From Apostichopus japonicus (lineage: Eukaryota; Echinodermata; Holothuroidea; Aspidochirotida; Stichopodidae): DNA of 64,000 nt. Below the pieces are notes generated by a model. That model saw only the letters and a list, made by a program, of their open reading frames with translations. It was not told the origin of the DNA and did not search any database. Where the stretch lies: the NCBI RefSeq assembly GCF_037975245.1, contig NC_092573.1:18236265-18300264 (forward strand), read 5' to 3'. Position 1 is the first letter of the stretch, and each line of letters opens with the position of its first letter. Below, piece by piece: positions 38,260 through 49,658 of the stretch. The position numbers and the translations under genes were made by a program.

Positions 38260-39060
38260 ACCCGCTCCCAAGCTCCGGTGGTCGTACACATGCACCCACT
38301 TCACCGATTCAACCGTCCATGACGGCTCATCAACCCCGCAAAGAGTGAGCAAAGTCATCCTAGACAGAATCAACAACGCCGAAAGGGATGCCACAAAGGT
38401 CAACCAATGGAGAAACACGTCGTCTGTCATAGAATGGTTCAAGAACATACACAAGACAAGGACAAACACACTTTCATCAGCTTCGACATTGTAGAATTCT
38501 ACCCTTCCATAACATGAAACCTACTGGAAAAAGTCACGGCAAAAGAGTACACATACATCTCCAACCAAGACACCAAAATCATCGTGTACTCCAGGAAGTC
38601 ACTCTTATTCGACAAAGGCACGCCTTGGATAAAGAAAGGGATCAACGACCTTTTTGATGTCACCATGGGCAGCTACGGTGGGGCCGAGGTATCCGAGCTG
38701 GTAGGACTCTACATCCTAAACACTCTAGCAAAGGAATACGGAAAGGATAACATTGGGTTATTCAGAGACGACGGGCTAGCAGTGTTTAAAAGCACCATCG
38801 GCAGTAAAGCAGACCGCATCAGAAAAAATATGACCAAGACATTTAAAGAACTCAGCTCAGCATTACCATCGACTGCACCCTGAAGATCGCCAACTTTCAC
38901 GACGTAACTTACAACCTGAACACCGGAAAAAAAACTACCCCGACAGGTAACCCAACGATCGCCCAATGTACATCCACAGCCAGTTATACCACCGTCCCAA
39001 CATCACCAGGTACCTACCAGCCTCGATAAGCAAACGCATCTCCTCAATCTCACCGTGACA
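38260..39060 (+). pseudogene. Broken reverse transcriptase of a retroelement
   Basis: Pieces of one RT domain lie in order on the + strand in changing frames: SKVILDRINNAERDATKVNQ (about 38347), FISFDIVEFYPSIT (about 38475, motif A with catalytic Asp, followed by a stop), KSLLFDKGTPWIKKG (38599), FDVTMGSYGGAEVSELVGLY (38654) and LFRDDGLAVF (38759, the xxDD catalytic box). A third segment after 38880 (LKIANFHDVTYNLNTG) is frame-shifted. Several stops and shifts make it dead. This RT type is widespread in marine invertebrates; I cannot say whether it belongs to Penelope-like or another non-LTR group. No endonuclease or terminal repeat found nearby. Confidence 0.75.
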
Positions 39061-39185
39061 CGACGAATAAATCTTCAAGAAAGCCTCACCAGTTTACGAG
39101 AAAGCATTAAAATTAAGTAGCTTCACTGAGGGTCTATCCTACATCGCAATTGAAAAAAAATTACTCTTTGCAATATTTCGAAAAC

Positions 39186-39240
39186 CATTTCTGAAATATG
39201 TATGTATGTACGTACGTGTGTATGTATGTATGTATGTATT
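39186..39240. repeat. (TGTA)n microsatellite
   Basis: TATG/TGTA tetranucleotide run with a few ACG interruptions, just left of the segmental duplication border. Confidence 0.85.
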
Positions 39241-39306
39241 TTAGATCCTCCTGCAAGCAGGAACTCGCGAAGAAGCCTCATTAGCTATCAAAGCCGCAAG
39301 CTGACC

Positions 39307-40433
39307 GAAGTCAGTTTCTTAGATTCATATTTAACGCCCATGATTATGCATTGTCAGTTGTCAAAGACTGGAGAAACAGGGATTTGATAAACATTTGTAT
39401 TGAAATTTACCTTTACGTGCAGGCTTAACCTTTTTCATTTTCAAGATACTCCATTAAAGAATAAACATGATGACGTCATCTCCTCATTTCAATTACTACA
39501 TAAACACCTCCCCCACCAGACACAAGTTTCGGAGGGGAGCGAGTCAGGTCAATTAGCCTACATACTCAGTGGGGTAGAATTTGTTTCCTGTGGCGGCACC
39601 ACGCCTGCATGAAAATCATTGATGTGAAAAAATATATTATTAGGTACCATTCCCTGCCATCCTCTAGCAACCACCCCCTACCCCCACTCCCGAGTGTAAT
39701 GGAGGTCCTAATATGTTAATCACACTCAAACATTGTCCTTATATCTTAGGTCTGTATACAAATTATGGAGATGTCGTATATACCTGGTTTTTACGCTTCA
39801 GGGTGGAAGGCTATGTAGTTCAAGCAAGGAGCACACACATACTCAATAGAAAAAGGTGTAAAATATCGTACGAAGCTCGTGACGGGATAATGAAGGAACA
39901 ATGATGACTTCGAAGGGGTGAGGGAGGGGGCTCAGTAACATGATTGACCCTAGGCCCGAATTGGTCTTAGCTCCCATGTATATTAATGCAAAATGTAAAT
40001 TTGCTAAGTAATCTGCACTAATTAAATTTATCCGTCTGATTTTAGTCTATAAGTGCCCTCTCAGTTTTCCTCTGAATGCAGAAGATTCGTAACGCATGGA
40101 AACATCATTAAATTAATTTCATGAAATTTATTGTTTGATAGAGAAGTTTCAGCGTACTTCTTACAAAACTGTTATTTAATGGTATATTTGCACAAGGTTT
40201 ACAATTGTGTGCGATTTATATATACGATTGATGGCGTTCCCTGATGAGTATGGTGTGACCAGATATATATCTAAACATTTTATCTTAATCTAGCTACATT
40301 CTTCAGTTTATTCTTCTTTGATGAGCTGATGCTCATTCTCCTTTGGATTTGCTTATCTTGGCGGCCTTTCCCTTGCAGCAACAATTACACAGCCTTTTCA
40401 AAATGACGTAATCGATATACAGGCCAATCAAAC
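39307..40433. repeat. Segmental duplication copy of 56647-57820
   Basis: About 1.13 kb is nearly identical in sequence and orientation to 56647-57820. Shared text includes GAAGTCAGTTTCTTAGATTC, GTTTCGGAGGGGAGCGAGTC, the phrase CTATGTAGTTCAAGCAAGGA and the UGT 3' end. It carries the 3' flank of UGT-C and the last 101 bp of its coding region, and stops abruptly inside that exon. Short ORFs in it (for example 39713-39904) recur at 57103-57294 only because the DNA is duplicated. Confidence 0.92.
40333..40433 (-). pseudogene. Detached UGT last-exon fragment (UGT-C type)
   Basis: Encodes on the minus strand LIGLYIDYVILKRLCNCCCK and the KISKSKGE tail with its stop at 40333-40335, identical in reading to the end of UGT-C. 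The match breaks at 40433 in the middle of the membrane helix, and no other UGT exon precedes it. A duplication relic, not a gene. Confidence 0.9.
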
Positions 40434-41671
40434 TACTTACTGCAGTAGGCTATATGCATACGTACACGTCTAGGCTAATATATTTCATACTCAATATTCA
40501 TAAAAGGAGTAGCTGCAAAGAGATACGGCCATAGTGTTACCATCGTCGCAATAGGCCTAAGGCAGACATACAGTGTGAATGGTAAGGAAGCTTTTGTGCA
40601 TGTGTGAGTGAGTACATAAACTTTATACATTGTAGTCGGCCTATATATAGCCTAATACAAAATCACATTCTTCTAATTGGCTGTTTATTAACTCATTTGT
40701 ATTCAGTAAGTGTCTTCATTTGTATAATTTCGTAACAGATTATAGTTCTTTGCCCATGCATTTGGAAAGGAAAGTTTTTGTTTTGTCATTTCGTTTGGAC
40801 TTCAACATCGTCCCAGCTGTAGTGATTTGCTTTGAGCTATATTATACATGTCATATTTTCATAAGTGGTTGGGTTGTTACATGCATTATGTTCTCCTATC
40901 CTACTTTTGGTTATTTCTATATTGCTAAATGTTTATGTAAGCTACAGTGATGAACACTCACCGGTTCCCTTGTATAAAAATATACATTCATGGAAACTCA
41001 ATTATTATTTTACATCGTTTTTGACAACGAGAATACCAATTTTAAATCGCTTGAAAGTGTATGTGTGATTTGTAATTTGGCAAGAAAACCCCCACCGAAT
41101 TTCTTTGTATGTTCTAACTTTATGTTTTGGCATTACTGAACAAAGTTAACAATATATGTATTCTATGAGAGCATCATGACTGTTCGTGATACAGCAATTT
41201 TTTGTGTTGCAGATATTATCAGATGCTATAAATGAAACAATAGGAAAGTTCAAAGTACAGTTGAAATATTATTTTATTATTAGTTATAATATTAATTTCA
41301 ATATCGGATGATTTACAGTAAGATTAATGATTAATTATTGTTGTGCTTTGAGAGATGTTGACTTGGATATACTGGGATACAGTTGGAACTCAGCTATCAT
41401 GTAATTCGATTCATCGAATTAACCTGCTTACAAATATTCCCCAATCGGATAAGTTATATCTAAGAGTTAAAAGTTTATAATAATTTATAATTTAAAAGAA
41501 TTTATATAGTATAAAAACCATGAAAATGTAAGCAAAACTAGAAACTAACTTGAAACTCTTGAAAAGATCATACTCTGATTATGATCTCTGTCTCCCTCTT
41601 ACAGTAAATAATATCTGGAGGTGGTCCTTGTATATGTTGGAACTATCGACTCTTGAAGTTGGAAGAAAAGT
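40434..41671. other. Upstream region of the GBP-like gene
   Basis: AT-rich, no coding exon recognised. In the frame of the GTPase ORF a TGA lies six codons before the ATG (about 41654), so the coding region cannot extend further upstream without an intron. No interferon-type or TATA element could be assigned with confidence. Confidence 0.4.
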
Positions 41672-43783
41672 ATGGAGCCATATCCATCAGTACCGTTATG
41701 CCTACCAAGTAATTTCACCTGGGACCCACAAATCAGAGACATACAAGTGGACAACAGTAAACCGCGAGGCGATGTAACAGTATGCAAAGAAGGACTTGCA
41801 ATCCTTGAAGGTGTTAAAGACGATTATGTCATCGTCATTTGCATTACAGGTCCAGCCCGTACCGGGAAGTCGTACTTTTTGTCACAATTTCAAGAAGGCG
41901 TGACCTTTGATGTAGGTCACACAACGACATCAAAGACCACGGGAATATGGATTGCTTTGGCACCTAATTCGGTGACAACGACTGACGGGAAAGTCGCGCG
42001 TCTTGTTCTTTTGGATGCCGAGGGGTTAGCATCTACATCCAAGATCGACCATGATGAAAGCCCTGAAATATGGGATAGAAAAGTTTTCACCCTCTGCGCT
42101 CTGTTCAGTTCCTATTTGATATACAATAGCAAAGGTATTCCTACAAATGATGATTTAGACAAGCTGAGTTTCATGTCCCAGTTTAGTTCATCTATCCAGG
42201 GTCACTTATCAACACCCGGAGAAAGCACGCAAACCGCTGTTGATATTTCTCCATATTTTATGTGGCTAATAAGAGACGCCGATCTCCAACCTGAAGTAGA
42301 GGGCCAAAACTGTGCCTGGAAGAAATTCATACTATCTTCAGTCCTCTGCGTAGAAGCTGTTGCAGCAGCTAGACACCCTCGAAATGCCATTAAAGCAGCT
42401 ATCAGAAGGTCATTTCAAAACTTTGATGCGCACGGGATACCTCCACCTCAAGTGAAACCTAAATGTATTCCAAATTTGCCTTTAGCCGAAGACATGGAAC
42501 AGATCGGCAATGAGTTTTTATGTCAGGTTTTAAAAGTTAAAAACCACGTTCTCACCTGTGCAGAAGTGAAATCGATAAAAGGTTTTCACGTAACCGGCCA
42601 ACAGTTGGCTTTGTATGTGTCATCATGTGTAAACGTTGTGAACAGCGAATGCGATACGTTACCTATACAAACTGCCTGGGAGACTTTGCTTGAAGCAAAA
42701 TGTAACGCAACTTTGATTGCGATCAAGAAAAAGTATGATGACCACGCAAATCAAATAAAGTTTCCTGTTTCAACTGAAGACATTGACAGTTTTCATGATA
42801 AGGAATCTGCTGAGGCTTGGAAAGCATTTACCGACTTTAAAGCCTCGACATTCGACGACAGAAGCGTAAAGCAGTACAGGAAGAAACTTGATTCAGCTCT
42901 CAAAGAAAAATTTCATACCATAATGACCACAAACTACACAAAATCAAACGATGCATGTGAGAAAGTGATGAAATCAGCAAAGAGAAAGCATTTCGATCCA
43001 AAGTGTTATTTCACAACCAAACTGACAATTTCCGTTTTGGAAAGTGCGAAGGTAACCGTCCTGGCAGAATACGACAGAGATGCACGTGGGCCAGCAAAGG
43101 ACAAGGTAAAAAGGAAGTACGGTGAGGATATGGATGAACAATTGTGTCAATTCGCACCGCTTATTGCAGAACGTACACTTTCTGGAGCAGAGATTGAATT
43201 TAAAGAAAAACTGGATGCTCTGTTAAAAGAGGGTCCTCTTGAGAGTCAAGATGCATCTGCGAAGTTCTCTTCAATCTGCCAAATTGTACACGAACATTTT
43301 GAGGCAAGTTCTCATGGAATGGACGATGTGCTCAGTCGTGAATGCATCGCAAAATTGGACTCGGTGATGTCCGACGCCGAGACAGATTTCTATCAACGGA
43401 ACGATGACCTTTCCTCCGAATACTGTAAGAATTTGATGACTAGGTTGATAATCAAAATTTTAAAACCATCGATTGACAATCATGACATGTTCGTGTCATA
43501 TGACAAAAAGATGTCATCTATTCTACAACAGTACGATGAGAATGCTAAAGGTCCAAAAGCGGACGAGGTGAGAGTTGCGGCGGTCTTACAGATAGACAAA
43601 GATATCAAGAGGGCAAACGAGCAACGTGTGTTAACGGGAATAACAGCAGGCATTGAAGTAGCAGCTGTGGGGCTTGGAGCACTAATTGGCGGAAAGACAG
43701 GGGCAGGTTTGGCCGCAACCGCCACCGCCGCCGTCACCGTTGCAGCAAAATCATTGCGAACAGATATCGACCAAAACGAATAA
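41672..43783 (+). CDS. Guanylate-binding protein (GBP/atlastin-like) large GTPase, uninterrupted ORF
   Basis: 703 residues in one exon. The GBP-type G domain is clear: P-loop GPARTGKS (60-67), switch I Thr in HTTTSKTTGIW (83-93), G3 DAEG (115-118) and the family-specific G4 Arg-Asp in WLIRDADL (201-202). Residues about 300-640 are charged and helical, like the GBP stalk. The end is unusual: residues 656-692 form two Gly/Ala-rich hydrophobic stretches split by GGKTG, followed by a short polar tail ending DQNE. There is no CaaX prenylation box; vertebrate GBPs often use CaaX and atlastins use a transmembrane hairpin, so this may be a membrane-inserting segment. GBPs hydrolyse GTP, oligomerise and act on membranes, often in defence against intracellular pathogens; a similar role here is inference. 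It lies between UGT relics on the opposite strand. The ATG follows an in-frame TGA closely, which supports the start. Confidence 0.92.
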   Translation: MEPYPSVPLCLPSNFTWDPQIRDIQVDNSKPRGDVTVCKEGLAILEGVKDDYVIVICITGPARTGKSYFLSQFQEGVTFDVGHTTTSKTTGIWIALAPNSVTTTDGKVARLVLLDAEGLASTSKIDHDESPEIWDRKVFTLCALFSSYLIYNSKGIPTNDDLDKLSFMSQFSSSIQGHLSTPGESTQTAVDISPYFMWLIRDADLQPEVEGQNCAWKKFILSSVLCVEAVAAARHPRNAIKAAIRRSFQNFDAHGIPPPQVKPKCIPNLPLAEDMEQIGNEFLCQVLKVKNHVLTCAEVKSIKGFHVTGQQLALYVSSCVNVVNSECDTLPIQTAWETLLEAKCNATLIAIKKKYDDHANQIKFPVSTEDIDSFHDKESAEAWKAFTDFKASTFDDRSVKQYRKKLDSALKEKFHTIMTTNYTKSNDACEKVMKSAKRKHFDPKCYFTTKLTISVLESAKVTVLAEYDRDARGPAKDKVKRKYGEDMDEQLCQFAPLIAERTLSGAEIEFKEKLDALLKEGPLESQDASAKFSSICQIVHEHFEASSHGMDDVLSRECIAKLDSVMSDAETDFYQRNDDLSSEYCKNLMTRLIIKILKPSIDNHDMFVSYDKKMSSILQQYDENAKGPKADEVRVAAVLQIDKDIKRANEQRVLTGITAGIEVAAVGLGALIGGKTGAGLAATATAAVTVAAKSLRTDIDQNE

Positions 43784-46413
43784 TGTTGTATCATTTCTAT
43801 ATATGGGCTTACAATTTTTTATTCATACCATCTCTTCGAGAGCTATGGCTTAAAGGTTGTCATGGTTTATAAAGTATGGTCGGAAATCCTATAAAACAGA
43901 ACATGAAACCTATGGCATTCATTCAGTTTTCCTCGTTCATTTAACCTTTTTCAATAGACCTGATATCATTCTTACGTATATAGAAGGTTTTTGTTCTCCG
44001 TGAATGGGAAACGATTATCTGGTATCGTATACCAATGCTGAATATATAGCAGCTCAAGTATACGGTAAATAGATTGGCATCGTCTAATGAATCTGTGAAC
44101 ACACAGATATGTCTGAGAAAGCCTCCATGCACGAAAATCAGTATATATAAATAGCCCGTAAGTAGGCATACAACTGTATAAGTTCAAAGCCAACGATTTA
44201 TCTGGACATCTGCAGATCTATTTGACATATTAAATTATATGGTGTTGTATTCCACAACATGATTATTTGTACATATCGTAAATAACGACCTCTAATATAT
44301 GTCATGGGGGGTCGTGAAACCATTAACGTTGTTTTAGTCGAGTTTATCTTAAATATTACAGATTTGGTAGTAACGGGACTTATCACCTTACTAGTTGTGT
44401 ACATTTCCAAATCAGATGATTAATGACCATTTACATTCAACTTGAAATTGTTAATGCCAGGGCAAACATTCGTAGATGGCGGAAGAGTAACTCGTTCCTA
44501 TATTCGTCAAAGCGAACTGTTATAATTGAATTATCGTATGTTAGTTTACATTTGCCAATCTGAATGGATTTACTGACCAGGTCAGTCCTTTTTTCTACTA
44601 TGAATGGTCAAAATCTAATGGCAATGCCATGGCCAGGTTTGACTTTCTGTTATGTTCAGAATTGTATCAATTTTGACAGAGGCGTTTACGCACTTGATGA
44701 TTGTCGTAGACTGACTATATTTATTTTGGTTTAAGCAACGACTTTGCGACCTTTAATGGACCGGGGTCTAATTTTTGACAAATAATTATGTTCTACTTTT
44801 GTCTGCATATGTACATTTAGCTTTTCTGTTTTAACGAGGATGGCTGTATGGATTGTTGATCGTGAAATAGCTATATCGCTAATTATGTTGTCCGTTCGCT
44901 TCAATTTCATGTTTTACCTTGTAGTTTGAAAATCGCGATGGTTTTGTATGTTTATCTTTATTTGGAAAAATGTTATACACAATCTGATAAAATTAGCATT
45001 GCGAATTTGCGTCTGCGAATTGGATCACTTTAAAACTGTAATTAATTGTGATTAATCATAATCTAGCTTCCACTAATAATTATTTTATGCCACGGTGCAC
45101 TAATCACCATTTTTAAAGCTGTACACTAATTTAGCAAACTAAAGGTATACCTAAGGTGAGAACCTGAACTTAATTGCCTAGCTTATTTATCATGATACTT
45201 TAATACATAAATTTCCAAAATATTGTGATATTACTTTCACATACAATGATGTTGACTTCTCAAACCTCAGAGTTTGAGGTGTATTAGACACGGACCTGAC
45301 CAGGGTAACGTTTCGTTAGTAAAATGTTCCGAGCAAGATGATGCCCATGAGGTCAGGGGACAAACTCTTTCAAAACGTTAAGACAAATCCTGCCCCGTCT
45401 TGTCTGGCAGTCTTGTAATATGTGTTATCATGCGCCACGACGATCTAAAACCTTTAAGTTTCTGAATTTGTTGTTCATTCGTGACATTGACAGTATTAAC
45501 ACAACCCATCATTAAGCGATGTTAAGAACTTCAATGTGTTGGATTCAGCATTTGCAAGACGAATCCCGATAACAGGAAATACGGATTGCAGTTATGAAGA
45601 AACAGTGTAGCAGATATGATTCCATGATGTCATATTTAGAGTCATTCTGGTTTTCAGCTTTTTGTCCGAGGGGACACGCATACGATTTCACCAAAAGAAA
45701 TAAGAATTTCATTTTGTTTGGGGAAGTTTGTTATCCCGTTTTTCTTTTTAACATAGAACAATGATTGGTGCTTGGGTTTATGTCTGCTTGAATGCAGCAA
45801 GTCCAACTTTAAATACAGTTACGAGTGATTGTAATTCAATTATTACCTTGCAAATAAACATCACAAAAGATGATCTTTAAATGCTCTCATTAATCACAGA
45901 TTGATGCTTTAAACACACTGTTAAAAAAATTGTTGTAAAATAACGATAACTTAATGTTCCATTACAACAGAATTGTTGTACAATTACATCACATGTATGT
46001 TTAATGAATTGTTATTGACTCTCTGTTCAAAAAGTTCAAAAACAAACGTTTTCTCTTTAAAAACAAATTTGTAAGGTACACATTCAGTGTCAGAAATAGT
46101 TTGAATTTCCAATGCATGTCCCTTAACTAAGAAATGTTGTTAAAATACACAACACATGTGCGTATCGAATTTCTGTTCAAAAACACACGTTTTCTGTCCA
46201 GAAACAAGCGTACAACGAAAACATTTGTTGTGATGTCCGGGCACGGAGCTGAAAAGCCGACTCAAAATTGCTGAAGACGAAGAAGGTAATTCGCAATAAC
46301 AAACACTGACGAAAGTCGGTAGTAAAGTTATAACACAACTTGTATTTACAGAGATATTTACACCGTTCATCACAAAAAAACACTAAAAGCAAGGTGACAT
46401 AATAACTGTATAA
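43784..46413. other. Intergenic, no gene seen
   Basis: AT-rich with many stops in all frames. Short ORFs near 43941-44410 and 46140-46491 lack recognisable features. No hAT-like end or microsatellite of note. Confidence 0.5.
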
Positions 46414-46419
46414 TGAGAC

Positions 46420-48503
46420 TACGGAGAGCCAAACGTTCCATAAATGTCGAAAAAGAAAGTGAAGTGTCCAAGTTAATATATATATGTCCAAATCGATATC
46501 AACATGTTACAATTCGATATCAGCATGTTACAATTCCATATGAACATGTCGAAACAAAATACAATATGCCATTGCGTCTATCAACATGTCAAATTCAACA
46601 TCAGCATGTCGAAAACTTGTAACAGCATGCCATTACTACATTGGTCATGTCAACATGCTATATTTACGTCGTGCTATAATTTTGGCACTTCGGCGCGCGC
46701 CAACGTTTCGTATATGTCGAGATTTATTTCAGTATGTCCAAAACTTGTGTCAGCATGGTGAGCGAAGAGTAGTGAAGTATTGCCATGACAACGTTGCACA
46801 TGGTTCGTGTCGTTCACACGGTACTATGGTTGAATCATGGAGCTATAAACAGATGGAGAAAACCCACTTTGAAGTATCATTGTAACCGACAAAATTTGAT
46901 CGCCATAAGTAAACATGCCTCAGGGCACAAACACGAGTAAAGCCATCATCAGCTATTACGTAATCCTGGTACAAAGGTCATTTCGTATCTAGCGCCCCTC
47001 ACAACATAACAACAGACACTCCGATCCTAACGTATATGTAATTGAAATAGTATACACAGTACTCATATATGTTACGTTACGCATACCTGTAAGAATTTCG
47101 ATCGGAATATATCTTTCATTTCTCACCGAATCATGCGAAGATTCGTATTTAATAATTAATTGTTTATCTCAGCATATATTTCATCGCAATATATGAACAA
47201 GTAATGGCGAAATAGGTACTTTTAGTCAAGTGTAAGGGGCTTTATTATCTTGCCCATATACTTTATACTTGTTATCTTTATTTTTGGTGGGCTTCTTGTA
47301 CAAGCTACGGCTTCCAAGCCCTTCCACCATTTTCTCTCCGAAATTTCCATTATTTTTCTTTTATATGATTTATTACTTATTATTTTCTTTGCATGGTATT
47401 GTCTTCACAGTCCTATTATTATATAAACATTGTGAGGAAATGGAAAAATAAATGAAATGAAATAAAACTTTTCTTCGTTCGTTAGGCAAATAACGTTAGT
47501 GCTGTTTGTTATTGCATTGGGAACCTAGTGTTATAAAATTAACAAAATTAATTTAACACGAAACATGGCTGTCAAAAAACTTTGCATCCGCCGAGGACAT
47601 TAGAAATGTTCATGCTACAGGATATAGTTGAATTTATGGTGAAGCTGATGATTGAAGAGTTTGAGAGGCTGGATGTTCCAGACGACATAAATTTGGAAGA
47701 TACATTAATTGTTGAAAAACATGAGGAACAAATTCTAAGATAATTAGCAGGTTATGTGCCATTTGCCCTTAAAAAAACGTTACATGAAAGTTAAGAGTAC
47801 TCAGAATGCTTTAATATTTTTACAGTACTTAAACTGTATGTCTGTTGCAGGTGAAGGTCACAGTTTTTTAGATGAGTTGCGACCAATGGGATCGACTCAC
47901 ACACCCACCGCCGTGCCTGCCTATGCCAATCACGGGAATACATCGATATATCAAAATTACGTAATCAGTTCCTGTTCCTGTTTCGGATAAACATCTCTCG
48001 TTACCTCCGCGGAGCGCAACAGATGTAACCCCTGAGGGAACGAAACGTATCTCACTAAGGAAAAGTCGTAGCTTTCCGCTACAGTATATTCAACCATAGT
48101 ACCGTGTGAACGACACGAACCATGTGCAACGTTGTCATGGCAATACTTCACTACTCTTCGCTCACCATGCTGACACAAGTTTTGGACATACTGAAATAAA
48201 TCTCGACATATACGAAACGTTGGCGCGCGCCGAAGTGCCAAAATTATAGCACGACGTAAATATAGCATGTTGACATGACCAATGTAGTAATGGCATGCTG
48301 TTACAAGTTTTCGACATGCTGATGTTGAATTTGACATGTTGATAGACGCAATGGCATATTGTATTTTGTTTCGACATGTTCATATGGAATTGTAACATGC
48401 TGATATCGAATTGTAACATGTTGATATCGATTTGGACATATATATATTAACTTGGACACTTCACTTTCTTTTTCGACATTTATGGAACGTTTGGCTCTCC
48501 GTA
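46420..48503. mobile_element. 2084-bp DNA transposon-like element, 416-bp inverted arms, TSD TGAGAC
   Basis: Left arm 46420-46835 and right arm 48089-48503 are almost perfect inverted copies beginning TACGGAGAGCCAAACGTTCC. A perfect 6-bp duplication TGAGAC flanks the element (46414-46419 and 48504-48509). Each arm carries about 20-bp subrepeats with CATGT or CATGC cores and the GGCGCGCGCC palindrome. The 1.25-kb centre has a decayed coding stretch (47611-47940): VEFMVKLMIEEFERLDVPDD, then after a stop and a frame change AGYVPFALKK / RYMKVKSTQNALIFLQYL and GHSFLDELR. This looks like the end of a transposase-type protein but I cannot assign a family. Long arms and a 6-bp TSD are known for Polintons, yet the TACGG terminus does not fit the usual AG start, so the superfamily is open. 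Confidence 0.88.
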
Positions 48504-48509
48504 TGAGAC

Positions 48510-49658
48510 ACTCTAAAAGCTAGCGAAACACACTAAAAATAGTCGAAATCATATAAACGTACTCGTTGGTCGTAAATGGTGATATTTTCTGACTCGTAAA
48601 TACCGTACTGGCTAGTAGGCTTGCAACATCCGAAAACATAAAAATAACCTTTTTATGGAAGGCCAAATAAGCAGCTCTGCCAGTACACTTGTTACAAAAA
48701 AAAATGTAAAAATAAAATAAATTTATGTCCATCTATGTCGATTTATGTTATATGTACGCTATAACGAATTCTGTCCAAAAACGGATCTATTCTGTATGGA
48801 AACAAAACTGCGATCGGTATATCTCCAGCAGAGTTAAATTTACAATAATTCAATGTCCCCTGAGAAAGCTTGTCGTCAGTCATCACATGTTGGTCATCAT
48901 ATATTACGTAGCAGACCAACTTTCAGGGAAAAGATTGAGAAGGGTCGCTTAGCTTCTTTCAACCTGAGAAGAGTGCTTTGATGATATTTCCTGCTTTTAG
49001 TTTAATCCTATTTTTCGGGTTACTCAAAAGGGGGGGGGGGGCTATCCACAAATGTAATTGTAGTTTTTCAACACTCATCGACACCAAAAGGCTTGATATA
49101 GGCCTAAGCCGGTTTTCATCTACACGATCATTATATGGAAAGAATTTCAAATGAGCATTTTAAGGTTTTCCTAATCCTTAGTTATCTAAGCTAAACGAAA
49201 CTATAGCTTTTGCCGAGGGGTGGTAAATTCGACTAAATTAACGGAGCGTCCACCCGTGTTTCAAACGTTTTGTACAGGGACCGCGGATAAAATGTTGATG
49301 GAAGGGGAGGGGTGATTCGGGGTGATCGGCTCAATGTGTTCACAATATACTTCCCTCAAGTGTTAGAGAGAAAAACGGCCCTATCGAGCCATGCGAATAA
49401 TTTCGGGAGGGACATATGTAATGGAAATTTGAATGAGACCTATAATAGAATTCTAAGACATTATATAAGTATATATCCCAAGTTTTGGGGAGCGACTGCC
49501 CCTCCTCTTTCATTTTGTATTCAGCTGAGAATTTTTTTTTTTTAGAGCACTTCTGCAAACGGCAGCTTTGTGCAGACACTGGTGGCAAACCTGTTTTAGC
49601 GCCATTTCTCCATGTTGTCCGGTCACTGATCTAAAAGTATCATTTTTGGTCCAGTCTA
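48510..49658. other. Intergenic, no gene seen
   Basis: AT-rich with a G-run at about 49031. Contains short ORFs without features. Ends at the dispersed repeat beginning CAGGGGCGTATCCAGG at 49661. Confidence 0.5.

Noticed and set aside
39713-39904. 63-codon ORF nearly identical to one at 57103-57294
   Set aside because: Explained by the segmental duplication of a UGT 3' flank; no coding signature.
46504-48419. Two identical ORFs (85 and 99/126 codons) in opposite orientation
   Set aside because: They lie in the inverted arms of the 46420-48503 element and reflect arm identity, not a conserved protein.
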